Shown here: positions 1 to 6,545 of the stretch, one piece after another
How positions within the stretch are numbered: the first letter of the stretch is position 1
How the letters are laid out: the number at the start of each line of letters is the position of its first letter
NCBI GenBank assembly: GCA_001786395.1
Contig: MFWN01000077.1
Span: 1 to 14,086 of the forward strand
Origin: Candidatus Pacearchaeota archaeon RBG_13_36_9
GTDB lineage: Archaea > Nanobdellota > Nanobdellia > Pacearchaeales > GW2011-AR1
Length of the DNA stretch: 14,086 bases
Direction of reading: 5' to 3'
Made by a program: the position numbers and the translations under genes
Notes under the pieces: model-generated
What the model saw: the letters and a program-made list of their open reading frames with translations, nothing else
Told to the model about the DNA's origin: nothing
Databases searched by the model: none

Positions 1-36
1 ATGAAAACCTATTACGTAACTAAGAAAAGTTAGGGG

Positions 37-1155
37 TTGAACAAAGATTATAGAAAAAATTTAATTAGCAATTCTATGAATAAATTAAATTGCAAGAATT
101 ATTTTGAGTTGTCTACTTGGATTAACAAAAAGTTGAAATCGAAATTTAATGGTGGGGATATCAAGTATTGGATTGCTGGAAAAAGATTGGATGAAAGGAC
201 TAAAAAGATTCATCCAAAGTTTATGCCTTTGTCTCTTGTTTTGGGCCTAGCAAAATTGAATAATGAGATAATGGAAAATTTAAACAAAAACGTAATCTAT
301 TACCGTTCTGGCGGCAAAGGATTGATAATAAATATGCCTATATTGCCTATAAAAGTTACACCAGAATTATATAGTATCGTGATACACTTATTTGGAGATG
401 GTGCTGCCGGAGATTTTACTCCTTCTTATACTCAGAAAAACAAAGAGGCCCTTGATAATTTTGTTAAAAAATTGGAAAATTGCTTTGGTAAGTTTGAAAA
501 ATCAATTTATTTCACCCAAGGAAAATACCAAGTTAAATTTCCAAAAGCGCTGACTGATATATTGTCAAAATATTATTCGATAGTTTCATATAAATCTCAT
601 GAGTCTAAGATCCCAAATAAGATATTAGAGAGAAAAAACAAAAAATTCAAACTAGCCTGTATAATCGCTTTTATAGTTGATGAAGGGAGTATAAGAGATG
701 TTATTTCTTTTTATAGTGTGAATAAAGAGTTAATATCAGGGATTAGACAATTGGTTTTGGATTGCGGCTATAACTGCTCTGAAATTCAGTTTAATAAAAA
801 AGCAAACAGTTATTTATTTACTTTGAGCACTAAGGAGATTGAAAGATTTTATGAAGATGTTCAAGAGCTTTCTAAAGAGTTTCCTACTTGCAATCTTTCT
901 TTTAAAGAAAGTGAAATAAAGTTTATTGTCAAAAGGAGAACTAAGAAAAACCCCAGGGATGGTAAACTAACTGATAAATCTATTTTAGACATTCTGAGGA
1001 ATAAAAAATATAGTGCACAACAAATCTCAAAATTAACGGGTTATGCTTACTGCACGATTATTCATCATTTAGAAAAACTCAGTAAAAATAAGATGATTAA
1101 AGGAATAAAAACCTCAAATAAAACCTATATTTGGAAATTACACAGAATTTGCTGA
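37..1155 (+). CDS. Free-standing LAGLIDADG-type protein with C-terminal winged helix
   Basis: This is a 372-residue protein with two degenerate LAGLIDADG helices. The first is at residues 114-126 (IVIHLFGDGAAGD, acidic D121) and the second at 208-219 (CIIAFIVDEGSI, acidic D215/E216). Each is followed by a basic, beta-rich stretch, as in single-chain LAGLIDADG folds. Residues 5-75 are basic and helical and look like an extra DNA-binding domain. Residues 311-367 form a winged helix (SAQQISKLTGYAYCTIIHHLEKL). It is not inside an intron or intein that I can see. It may be a homing endonuclease or a domesticated DNA-binding regulator; both active-site acids seem kept. The start is uncertain. TTG at 37 keeps the first predicted helix whole but has only a G run touching it. 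ATG at 76 has an AT-rich TATA-like stretch (48-56) about 24 bases upstream, which would suit a leaderless mRNA. The family call is firm; the function is open. Confidence 0.75.
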   Translation: MNKDYRKNLISNSMNKLNCKNYFELSTWINKKLKSKFNGGDIKYWIAGKRLDERTKKIHPKFMPLSLVLGLAKLNNEIMENLNKNVIYYRSGGKGLIINMPILPIKVTPELYSIVIHLFGDGAAGDFTPSYTQKNKEALDNFVKKLENCFGKFEKSIYFTQGKYQVKFPKALTDILSKYYSIVSYKSHESKIPNKILERKNKKFKLACIIAFIVDEGSIRDVISFYSVNKELISGIRQLVLDCGYNCSEIQFNKKANSYLFTLSTKEIERFYEDVQELSKEFPTCNLSFKESEIKFIVKRRTKKNPRDGKLTDKSILDILRNKKYSAQQISKLTGYAYCTIIHHLEKLSKNKMIKGIKTSNKTYIWKLHRIC

Positions 1156-1223
1156 AAAAAAGAAAGATTGATTCTTTGTAAGGTATATCACTTGTTTTGA
1201 GTAATTAAAATTTTGCTATAAAG

Positions 1224-1232
1224 CTTAAATAT
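1224..1232 (+). promoter_or_regulatory. TATA box of the 1276 gene
   Basis: CTTAAATAT lies about 48 bases before the ATG. With the usual archaeal TATA-to-start distance of about 25, transcription would begin near 1253 and leave a leader of about 22 bases. That leader contains the purine-rich GGGGGA (1265-1270), five bases before the ATG, which is a good Shine-Dalgarno match. This leadered layout contrasts with the leaderless-type promoters of most other genes in the window. Confidence 0.5.
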
Positions 1233-1275
1233 CCCTATTCTTTAATGTCTTTCTTGTAAAGATTGGGGGAATGAT

Positions 1276-2361
1276 ATGGAAGCTAGAGAAATTGATAGGG
1301 CGTTGAGTCATTTAGAGTTAGATATCTCTCCTGACTTAAGAGAGAGTGCAAGCCAATTAATGAAAGGGTCATATGAACCATTAAAAGCAGATGAAGAAAC
1401 ACTATCAGAAGTTAGCGGAGAAATTAGAGATGCAGAAAAGGCAGTTGATAAAATGGAATCAGTTTTACCTGTTTCTCCTCCTCATCGTAAGAAAGAGATA
1501 GAGAAGGAGTTAAGTGACAGAGTAGTTAGATTAGAGTTTTTGAAAGCAGAGCTGGACCTTTTGAAAGATGCTGGAACACAAGGGAAGAGAAGATGGGAAT
1601 ATTCTGTAGTTTCTCAGAGAATTAAGTCAGCAGAAAGCTTTGCAAAGGTTTGTATGGGCGTTATGCGTTGGAGAGATAAAGCGGGTTTTAAAGATAAGCT
1701 AAGACAACTGAAAACACTGAGAGCTATGGCAGATGAGGAATATATTGATGTTAAGTTTGTAAGAATAACCCCTTCTTCTCAAAGAGCAGCAAAACCTGAA
1801 CCAAAGCCTGATTTTTCAGAACAGACTCAGCAAATTCTTTATGCATTTAAATATCCTGAGCTTGAGTGCGTGGAGAGTTTTAATATGCCAAGGGGAGCTA
1901 GAGAAGCTTTTGAGGGGAGAAAATACAATGCAATCTGGGCTTGCCCTCAAAAACCTATGAGAGATATTTTTGTTGGGCATGAATTTCCAGTTAGTTTTTA
2001 TTTGTTTAACTGGAACAAAGGAGATAAGCTTAAAATAACATTAAGAATAGATTCAGATTACTTTACAATAGATTCTCCTAAATCCAGAACTTTTGTTCTT
2101 CCAACATTCGCAGATTCTGTTAAATATTCTGCTAAAGTAAGGGTGGATAAGTTTGTGGAGGGGGAATGGATTGATGCAAAAGAAGCAAGCAGGTGGAACG
2201 GAAGATACAATATAGGTTCTGGATTATTTCTTCCAGGAAGAATAACTGCTCATTTTAGAATAGATCCGGGGCTTCCAGAGCAATCTGCTTCCTTATATCT
2301 GCCCATATTAAGAAAAGAATATGAAAAAGAGCCCCGTCAACTTAGTGGTGTCAGGACCTAG
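1276..2361 (+). CDS. Orphan 361-aa protein, coiled-coil N-half and beta-rich C-half
   Basis: I do not recognise this family. Residues 1-160 are rich in E, K, R, A and L with heptad-like spacing (around residues 40-65 and 70-100), suggesting a long helical or coiled-coil region. Residues 165-185 are a Pro/Lys/Glu linker. Residues 190-350 have alternating hydrophobic and aromatic strands (for example FPVSFYLFNWNKGDKLKITL), consistent with a beta-sandwich of Ig-like type. There is no signal peptide or membrane segment, so it is probably cytosolic. The ATG is well supported: GGGGGA sits five bases upstream and a TATA box sits 44-52 bases upstream. It stands alone, with the next genes on the opposite strand, and its stop is 23 bases from the stop of the convergent small membrane protein. 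No catalytic motif is visible; a structural or scaffolding role is only a guess. Confidence 0.8.
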   Translation: MEAREIDRALSHLELDISPDLRESASQLMKGSYEPLKADEETLSEVSGEIRDAEKAVDKMESVLPVSPPHRKKEIEKELSDRVVRLEFLKAELDLLKDAGTQGKRRWEYSVVSQRIKSAESFAKVCMGVMRWRDKAGFKDKLRQLKTLRAMADEEYIDVKFVRITPSSQRAAKPEPKPDFSEQTQQILYAFKYPELECVESFNMPRGAREAFEGRKYNAIWACPQKPMRDIFVGHEFPVSFYLFNWNKGDKLKITLRIDSDYFTIDSPKSRTFVLPTFADSVKYSAKVRVDKFVEGEWIDAKEASRWNGRYNIGSGLFLPGRITAHFRIDPGLPEQSASLYLPILRKEYEKEPRQLSGVRT

Positions 2362-2384
2362 CAAACAAAAATTAATTTAAACGT

Positions 2385-2645
2385 TTATCTAAATGCAGAG
2401 AAAAACAAGATAACCATTTCTATTATTGCCCCTATAACTAATAATATACCAAAAACTGCAAAAAGAGTGAAAGTTTTTTCTATTGGGCCATCTCCTCCTG
2501 GAATCTGGGGAAGAGGCGGAGCAGCTATCTGGTTGCCGGTTCCAGCTACTTTAGAGTTATCAGAGAACTCAATTCCAACAATATACAGCCCGACAAAAAG
2601 CATTATAACCGCCTGCAGAATCAACAGAGTCCTGAGTTTTTTCAT
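2385..2645 (-). CDS. Small two-TM membrane protein
   Basis: This is an 86-residue protein with two hydrophobic helices, about residues 5-26 (LLILQAVIMLFVGLYIVGI) and 60-84 (LFAVFGILLVIGAIIEMVILFF). A Gly/Pro-rich loop (residues 36-55, with APPLPQIPGGDGP) separates them. The positive start (MKKLR) favours a cytosolic N-terminus with the loop outside the cell. The family is not recognised. The start is supported by a TTTATAAA box centred 25 bases upstream, which fits a leaderless mRNA, and by the lack of any Shine-Dalgarno sequence. The gene follows the 89-aa winged-helix gene by 22 bases on the same strand, so read-through from that gene is also possible. Confidence 0.7.
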   Translation of the reverse strand: MKKLRTLLILQAVIMLFVGLYIVGIEFSDNSKVAGTGNQIAAPPLPQIPGGDGPIEKTFTLFAVFGILLVIGAIIEMVILFFSAFR

Positions 2646-2666
2646 AAATTATTAATGTAAGAGAAG

Positions 2667-2674
2667 TTTATAAA
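2667..2674 (-). promoter_or_regulatory. TATA box overlapping the upstream stop codon
   Basis: TTTATAAA is palindromic and is centred about 25 bases before the ATG of the 86-aa membrane protein. It overlaps the TAA stop (2668-2670) of the 89-aa gene. The spacing fits a leaderless transcript. Confidence 0.5.
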
Positions 2675-2937
2675 CTGTTTCCCTCAATTATTTTCTCAAT
2701 TTCTTTTTTCTTTTCTATATTAAGCGAAACTTCTAAGCCATAATTAGTCGGTTTAGACAATAAGAATCCGTCCTTGAGAAGCGCCTCAATAACTTTCCTG
2801 ACTTCTTTTTTGCTCTTTAGGTAATCTGGCAGGCATTTCGGAAGATTATGGATGCTTGTATGCTTGTGCATCCATATCCTGTGCCTCACCAACTTCCTTA
2901 AAATAAAGCGCGCTATATCCTTCTCTATTTCACCCAT
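2668..2937 (-). CDS. Small archaeal winged-helix protein
   Basis: This is an 89-residue basic protein. Residues 4-24 form a first helix (EKDIARFILRKLVRHRIW). A HKHTSIHNLPK segment follows, then a recognition-helix-like stretch (KEVRKVIEALLKDGFLLSKP), a tyrosine-glycine turn and a closing strand (YGLEVSLNIEKK). From memory, the pattern KHTS-x-x-NLPK ... L-x-KPT-x-YGL-x-VSLN is a conserved small archaeal family of unknown role, probably nucleic-acid binding. The ATG is supported by the TATA box at 2958-2967. It is divergent from the 3054 gene, and the 116-bp gap holds both promoters. A specific regulatory target cannot be named. Confidence 0.75.
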   Translation of the reverse strand: MGEIEKDIARFILRKLVRHRIWMHKHTSIHNLPKCLPDYLKSKKEVRKVIEALLKDGFLLSKPTNYGLEVSLNIEKKKEIEKIIEGNSL

Positions 2938-2957
2938 AATATTCTAACTGTTTCTTT

Positions 2958-2967
2958 GTTTATATTT
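2958..2967 (-). promoter_or_regulatory. TATA box of the 89-aa winged-helix gene
   Basis: On the minus strand AAATATAAAC is centred about 25 bases before the ATG at 2937. No Shine-Dalgarno sequence is present, so the mRNA is probably leaderless. Confidence 0.55.
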
Positions 2968-3033
2968 CTTTCTTAAAATAGCTCCGTTTTAGTAATTATC
3001 AAAATATTAATCTAGGTTAGTTAAATAGAAAAG

Positions 3034-3042
3034 TTTATAAAT
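3034..3042 (+). promoter_or_regulatory. TATA box of the winged-helix regulator gene
   Basis: TTTATAAAT is centred near 3038. That is only 16 bases before the first ATG (3054) but 25 bases before the second in-frame ATG (3063). This favours 3063 as the start of a leaderless mRNA. Confidence 0.55.
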
Positions 3043-3053
3043 CACATTTTTGT

Positions 3054-3416
3054 ATGGAGTATATGAAAAATAAGGGCGCAGAACAAGGACCTAAAGAAGA
3101 GAAAAGTATATTTGTAGAATACTTGGGAAGCTCTCCGTATATAAAAGTTCTGGATTTTTTGATACAGGGGCAGGAGTTTGATTACAGTATGACAGAAGTA
3201 GCAAGGGGGGCGGGGGTCGGATGGAGCGCCTTTACAAAAATTTGGGAGTTGCTTCTGGAAAAAGAGATAATTATTCCAACGAGGATTATAGGAAACGCAA
3301 AACTATTTAAGTTGAATAAGAGAAATCCATTTGTTGCAAGATTGATAAAATTCGACTGGGAACTGACAAAATTAGAAACTGAAAAAATTACAAAAATGAG
3401 TTTAGTTGAAGCTTAG
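3054..3416 (+). CDS. Winged-helix DNA-binding regulator
   Basis: This protein is 120 residues from the first ATG, or 117 from the ATG at 3063. After a short charged tail, residues 19-95 form a MarR/ArsR-like winged helix: helix 1 (SSPYIKVLDFLIQG), helix 2 (MTEVARGAGV), recognition helix (WSAFTKIWELLLEKEII) and a wing ending in GNAKLFKLNKRNP. The C-terminal helix (FVARLIKFDWELTKLETEKI) could mediate dimerisation. This layout, with an NP-x-x-x-x-L-x-x-FD tail, is common in small archaeal transcription factors. The second ATG is the likelier start because the TATA box lies 25 bases before it and GGAG lies three bases before it. It is convergent with the thioredoxin gene, with two bases between stops. 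The target is unknown; autoregulation or control of the divergent 2937 gene is possible. Confidence 0.78.
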   Translation: MEYMKNKGAEQGPKEEKSIFVEYLGSSPYIKVLDFLIQGQEFDYSMTEVARGAGVGWSAFTKIWELLLEKEIIIPTRIIGNAKLFKLNKRNPFVARLIKFDWELTKLETEKITKMSLVEA

Positions 3417-3418
3417 AT

Positions 3419-3733
3419 TTACAAATAACCCTTCAATTTTTCTTCAAGTTCTTCTGCTTGCATAAATCCTGCAATTCTGCTTGCCTCTTTTCCATTCTTA
3501 AAGACAATAAGGCACGGAATTCCAGTTATGTTAAATCTCTGGCTTAGCTCCATTTCAGACTGCGTATCAATTTTTGCAAATTTCATTTTGCTTCCAAGCT
3601 TTTTGCTTAGATTTTCAAAAATAGGGGCCATCATCTGGCAGGGCATGCACCAGTCTGCAAAAAAGTCCACAACAACCGGAATTTTTGATTTAGCAACTTC
3701 TTTTTCAAAATTATCGCTAGTTAAGTGTAGCAT
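3419..3733 (-). CDS. trxA: Thioredoxin with a WCMPC active site
   Basis: This is a 104-residue single-domain thioredoxin of normal family length, cytosolic with no signal peptide. The active site is FFADWCMPC with redox cysteines C29 and C32. The family's buried aspartate (D23 in VVVDFFA) and cis-proline (P73 in TGIPCL) are present, as is the FKNGKE turn. Two departures from the usual pattern stand out. The dipeptide between the cysteines is Met-Pro rather than Gly-Pro, and the residue after the cis-proline is Cys (C74) instead of Thr. It should reduce protein disulphides using a thioredoxin reductase, which is not in the window. Its promoter shares an 88-bp gap with the divergent helicase gene. 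The purine-rich stretch GTGGAAA just before the ATG is a weak ribosome site. Confidence 0.93.
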   Translation of the reverse strand: MLHLTSDNFEKEVAKSKIPVVVDFFADWCMPCQMMAPIFENLSKKLGSKMKFAKIDTQSEMELSQRFNITGIPCLIVFKNGKEASRIAGFMQAEELEEKLKGYL

Positions 3734-3769
3734 TTTCCACTTTAATCTAAACTAAAGAAAAACCAAGGT

Positions 3770-3778
3770 TTTATAAAT
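3770..3778 (-). promoter_or_regulatory. TATA box of the thioredoxin gene
   Basis: ATTTATAAA on the minus strand is centred 41 bases before the ATG, predicting a leader of about 15 bases that carries GTGGA. It is followed on the other strand by the helicase TATA box (3794-3801), so the two promoters are back to back. Confidence 0.5.
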
Positions 3779-3793
3779 GTTTTGACAAAAACC

Positions 3794-3801
3794 TTTTAAA
3801 T
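3794..3801 (+). promoter_or_regulatory. TATA box of the helicase gene
   Basis: TTTTAAAT follows an AAACC-type purine/C element and is centred about 25 bases before the ATG at 3822, fitting a leaderless mRNA. A second AT-rich candidate, CTATATTA (3803-3810), would instead fit the in-frame ATG at 3834. Confidence 0.5.
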
Positions 3802-3821
3802 GCTATATTAAGTATAACTTA

Positions 3822-5903
3822 ATGGGGCGATTAATGTTCGATTCTTCTGGAAGGCTTATCGGAGTAGATGATAAAAACATAGAAAAAGAGCTGGAAGAAA
3901 AAGCAAAAAAGCAAAAGCAGCGGGAGAAGCCAATAAGTCATTATTACGAAGAAAAAGAGAAGCACGGGGAAAAATCAAGCAGTCTAAAAAAATCAGATTC
4001 TCTCTATTTTTTAAAAGAGACTGCGGCAGAAAAAATAAAAGGCGAATCAGACTATTGGAGTTTTTACTCGGATGGGAAAGCGTTAAAACCATTGAAATTC
4101 TCCAATGGCAAAACTCAGGAAGATATTGTAAAAGAAGTTGTGAAGTTAATAAAGCAAGACCATAAAGTTATTTTCCTGCACGGAGTATGCGGAAGCGGCA
4201 AATCTGCAATAGCGCTTAATATCGCAAGAACAATCGGCAAGGCATCTATAGTAGTTCCATTAAAAAGCCTGCAAAAGCAGTATGAAGAAGATTATTCAGG
4301 TAAAAAATACCTTCTGAAAAGCAAAGGAGAAAGACTAAAAATAGCCTCAATCACCGGAAGGGATAACCACGATTCGATAATACAGCCGGGAGTATCCTGC
4401 GCCCATCCAAACCTGCCGGAAAATATCAAGATATCTGAAAAAAATATAAACGAGCTCAGAGAATTTTATGAAGATAACCCCCTTCTGAAGGATAAGTCTT
4501 TTCCAGATGAAATAAAAAGCTTAAAAAGGATGATGATTGCTCCTTCAAATCCTTACTGGAGCCCAATTCTTCCTGCAGATTATGATATAAAGATGTTATA
4601 CGATGCAGAAAAGAAAAAGTACAAAGGGATTGGTGGAAGAGAGTTTATTTTCTATCACCGTAAAAAAGGCTGCTCTTATTATGACCAGTACCTCGGATAT
4701 ATTTACGCAGATGTTATAATATTTAACTCAGCAAAATACAAGGCAGAGCTATCCTTGGGAAGAAAACCATTAACAGAAGTCGATATAATAGACGAAGCAG
4801 ATGAATTCCTGGATAGTTTATTTGAGCAGAAAGAGCTAAACCTAAACAGGCTGCATACTTCTTTAAAGCATATAACAACTGAAAACAAACTTGCCACAGA
4901 ATCAAAAAACAGGCTGCTTCAGCTTATTGAAAATGAAATAAAAAACAAACGTCTTCTCGGAATAAAAGAAGACTCTGTTTTTAACATACAAGATACAAAC
5001 ATTAAAAAAATACTGGAGATGTTGCTTAGGTCTCCTGATTTAGAAGCAGAAATAATCCTGGATGAATTAAACTACTCCAATAAAGCACTGGAAACAGCTA
5101 GAAGCTTTAGCGAAATAGCTGAAGATGTTTACTTGACTTATAGGCAGGAAGAAGAGAGCATTCTTGTCAAATTAGTAAGCACTAATCTTTCAGGCAGCAT
5201 AAAAGACATTCTGGACAAAAACAAAACACTTGTTTTTATGTCCGGAACCCTCCATTCCAAAGAAGTTATAAAAGATATTTTAGGAATCAAAGATTTCAAG
5301 ATAGTTGAAGCTGAAACGATAAATCAGGGAAGCATAGATATTATACGCACAGGAAAAGAATCTGACTGCAGGTATTCCTCTTTAACATCAGGAGCCTACA
5401 AAAGAGAAGACTACCTTTTCTCTCTTTCAGAATGCGTAAGAAAGGCAAAGCCGCCTGTATTAATCCATGTAAACTCTTACAAGGATCTTCCAACAGAAAA
5501 AGAACTGCAGGAGAATGGTCTTTCAAATTTAGTATCTTCAGAGGAGCTTATTAAAATTCAAAGCCAGGATAAATCAGGAGCAAATATAATAAAATTCAAG
5601 CATGGATTATCAAAAACGCTATTCACGACCAAATGTTCCAGAGGCATGGACTTTCCAGGAGGGATGTGTAATTCAGTATTATTTACAAAATATCCCAATC
5701 CTAACATAAGCGACACCTTCTGGAAAATCTTAAAAAATACCCACAAAGAATACTTCTGGAAGTTTTATACCGACAAGGCAAAACGGGAGTTCTTGCAAAG
5801 AATTTATCGTGCTATTCGCTCAACAGATGACCATATCTATGTTTTGTCACCCGACCTAAGAGTCATAGAAGCTGTAAAGAAAATACAGAGAGGAGAGTTT
5901 TAA
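3822..5903 (+). CDS. XPD/DinG-like superfamily 2 DNA helicase
   Basis: This is a 693-residue ATP-dependent helicase; XPD/DinG relatives unwind DNA 5' to 3'. Motif I (Walker A) is GVCGSGKS at 121-128. Motif II is DEAD at 324-327 in EVDIIDEADEF. Motif III is MSGTL at 473-477. A motif V-like SRGMDFPGG lies at 606-614 and motif VI is QRIYRAIR at 659-666. The stretch GCSYYDQYLGYIYADVIIFN (282-301) before the DEAD box matches the place in XPD/DinG proteins where the last iron-sulphur cysteine and the AD-x-x-x-x-N element lie. Only two cysteines (C193 and C284) occur between Walker A and DEAD, whereas XPD uses four to hold a 4Fe-4S cluster. The first 100 residues are a charged Lys/Glu-rich extension outside the helicase core. 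The start could be M1 (leaderless) or M5 (3834, preceded by GGGGCGA). It may act in repair or replication restart; no partner gene is adjacent. Confidence 0.88.
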   Translation: MGRLMFDSSGRLIGVDDKNIEKELEEKAKKQKQREKPISHYYEEKEKHGEKSSSLKKSDSLYFLKETAAEKIKGESDYWSFYSDGKALKPLKFSNGKTQEDIVKEVVKLIKQDHKVIFLHGVCGSGKSAIALNIARTIGKASIVVPLKSLQKQYEEDYSGKKYLLKSKGERLKIASITGRDNHDSIIQPGVSCAHPNLPENIKISEKNINELREFYEDNPLLKDKSFPDEIKSLKRMMIAPSNPYWSPILPADYDIKMLYDAEKKKYKGIGGREFIFYHRKKGCSYYDQYLGYIYADVIIFNSAKYKAELSLGRKPLTEVDIIDEADEFLDSLFEQKELNLNRLHTSLKHITTENKLATESKNRLLQLIENEIKNKRLLGIKEDSVFNIQDTNIKKILEMLLRSPDLEAEIILDELNYSNKALETARSFSEIAEDVYLTYRQEEESILVKLVSTNLSGSIKDILDKNKTLVFMSGTLHSKEVIKDILGIKDFKIVEAETINQGSIDIIRTGKESDCRYSSLTSGAYKREDYLFSLSECVRKAKPPVLIHVNSYKDLPTEKELQENGLSNLVSSEELIKIQSQDKSGANIIKFKHGLSKTLFTTKCSRGMDFPGGMCNSVLFTKYPNPNISDTFWKILKNTHKEYFWKFYTDKAKREFLQRIYRAIRSTDDHIYVLSPDLRVIEAVKKIQRGEF

Positions 5904-5947
5904 GTTAGTTAATTTATCTGAAATAAGCCAAGGAAAACAATTAAAAC

Positions 5948-5988
5948 GATAGACTTCTTTCTAAGCGCATGGATGAAGAAGAGCTATC
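5948..5988 (+). repeat. Imperfect hairpin enclosing the tnpA start codon
   Basis: GATAG (5948-5952) pairs with CTATC (5984-5988), and CTTCTT (5954-5959) pairs with AAGAAG (5976-5981), with a 1-versus-2 base bulge. The 16-base loop (5960-5975) contains the ATG at 5969. It could be the left-end hairpin of the element, or an mRNA fold that limits transposase translation, as described for IS200. Pairing was judged by eye. Confidence 0.35.
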
Positions 5989-6410
5989 AAGGTCTGCGCA
6001 TAAGGTTTTCAAAATAAAGTACCATTTTGTATTCTGTATAAAATATAGAAAGGATTTGTTTTTAGATAGCCAATATATAGAAACCATAAAAGAAATATGC
6101 ACTGGATTTGAAAAGAGATATCATATGAAATTTGAAACAATGGGCTTTGATGAGGATCATGTACATTTTATGTTACAGTCTGTTCCAAAATAGGCTCCCT
6201 CTCAAATTTTTAGGTTAGTTAAAAGTATAACTGCTATAGAGTTGTTCAAGAAACATCCAGATTTGAAAAAAGAATTATGGGGGGGAATTTTGGAGTGATG
6301 GTGGTTATGTAGCCACAGTTGGAGAAGGGATAAATGCAGATATAATAAGAGAGTATATAAAAAAGCAAGGAAGGAAAGCAGAGCAACTTAAATTGTTTGA
6401 TTTCACTTAG
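5969..6410 (+). pseudogene. tnpA: IS200/IS605 transposase TnpA, inactivated
   Basis: The intact form would be a Y1 (HUH) single-strand transposase of about 147 residues. The first 74 codons read normally, with YHFVFCIKYRKD near residues 18-29 and the metal-binding HUH motif HVH at 6158-6166 (DEDHVHFML). An in-frame TAG (6191-6193) then replaces the tyrosine expected in SVPK-Y-APSQIF. Reading continues (APSQIFRLVKSITAIELFKK) to a run of seven Gs (6279-6285), where the frame shifts. After it, the third frame reads FWSDGGYVATVG and IIREYIKKQG, which carries the predicted catalytic tyrosine (TAT, 6354-6356), and ends at TAG 6408-6410. Two independent lesions mean that no full transposase can be made. 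The 74-aa N-terminal fragment alone lacks the catalytic tyrosine. Confidence 0.88.
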
Positions 6411-6415
6411 GGATG

Positions 6416-6436
6416 CCCTGTGCTCTTGGCACAGGG
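6416..6436 (+). repeat. IS200/IS605 right-end hairpin
   Basis: CCCTGTGC (6416-6423) and GCACAGGG (6429-6436) form a perfect 8-bp stem with a five-base loop, TCTTG. It starts five bases after the broken tnpA stop and is followed by AGGTTCAC. Position and shape match the subterminal right-end hairpin that TnpA binds. It may now serve as a transcription terminator for the region. Confidence 0.75.
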
Positions 6437-6462
6437 AGGTTCACTTACTTTATAGTAGTAAT

Positions 6463-6511
6463 CTAATCCTGTTATTTAAATATTTGCTGTAAACTATTTA
6501 CAACAGATTAG
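6463..6511. repeat. Nested inverted repeats upstream of the first TrmB gene
   Basis: The inner dyad TGTAAA-CTA-TTTACA (6488-6502) is perfect, with a three-base spacer. An outer arm CTAATCCTGTT (6463-6473) is complementary to AACAGATTAG (6502-6511) with one bulged base. The inner dyad ends 14 bases before the TATA box of the 6546 gene, a suitable place for an operator. Autoregulation by the TrmB protein is an inference. The outer arms lie just beyond the insertion-element remnant and could also relate to it. Confidence 0.45.
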
Positions 6512-6516
6512 GAAGG

Positions 6517-6525
6517 TTTAAATAT
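6517..6525 (+). promoter_or_regulatory. TATA box of the first TrmB gene
   Basis: TTTAAATAT is preceded by the purine-rich GGAAGG (BRE-like) and is centred 25 bases before the ATG at 6546. No Shine-Dalgarno sequence precedes the ATG, so a leaderless mRNA is predicted. Confidence 0.6.
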
Positions 6526-6545
6526 CAGAAAACATATAAAAATTT

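Larger units (their letters stand above)
5948..6436 (+). mobile_element. Degraded IS200/IS605-type element (tnpA only)
   Basis: The remnant holds a broken tnpA (5969-6410) and a right-end hairpin (6416-6436) immediately after its stop. Both are diagnostic of single-stranded Y1-transposase elements. There is no tnpB in the window. The left boundary is uncertain and is set here at an imperfect hairpin (5948-5988) around the tnpA start. The element sits in the intergenic space after the helicase gene and does not interrupt any gene I can identify. Confidence 0.8.

Noticed and set aside
1..33. Ten-codon frame ATG to TAG at the left edge
   Set aside because: It is too short and has no ribosome site or promoter that can be seen; it could be the tail of an upstream gene or chance.
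5969..6193. A complete 74-aa TnpA-like gene
   Set aside because: The sequence after the TAG continues the transposase homology and contains the catalytic tyrosine after a frameshift, so this is a broken longer gene.
3011..6224. Repeated GTTAGTTAA at 3016, 5904 and 6214
   Set aside because: The shared core is only nine bases in AT-rich sequence, with no consistent placement.
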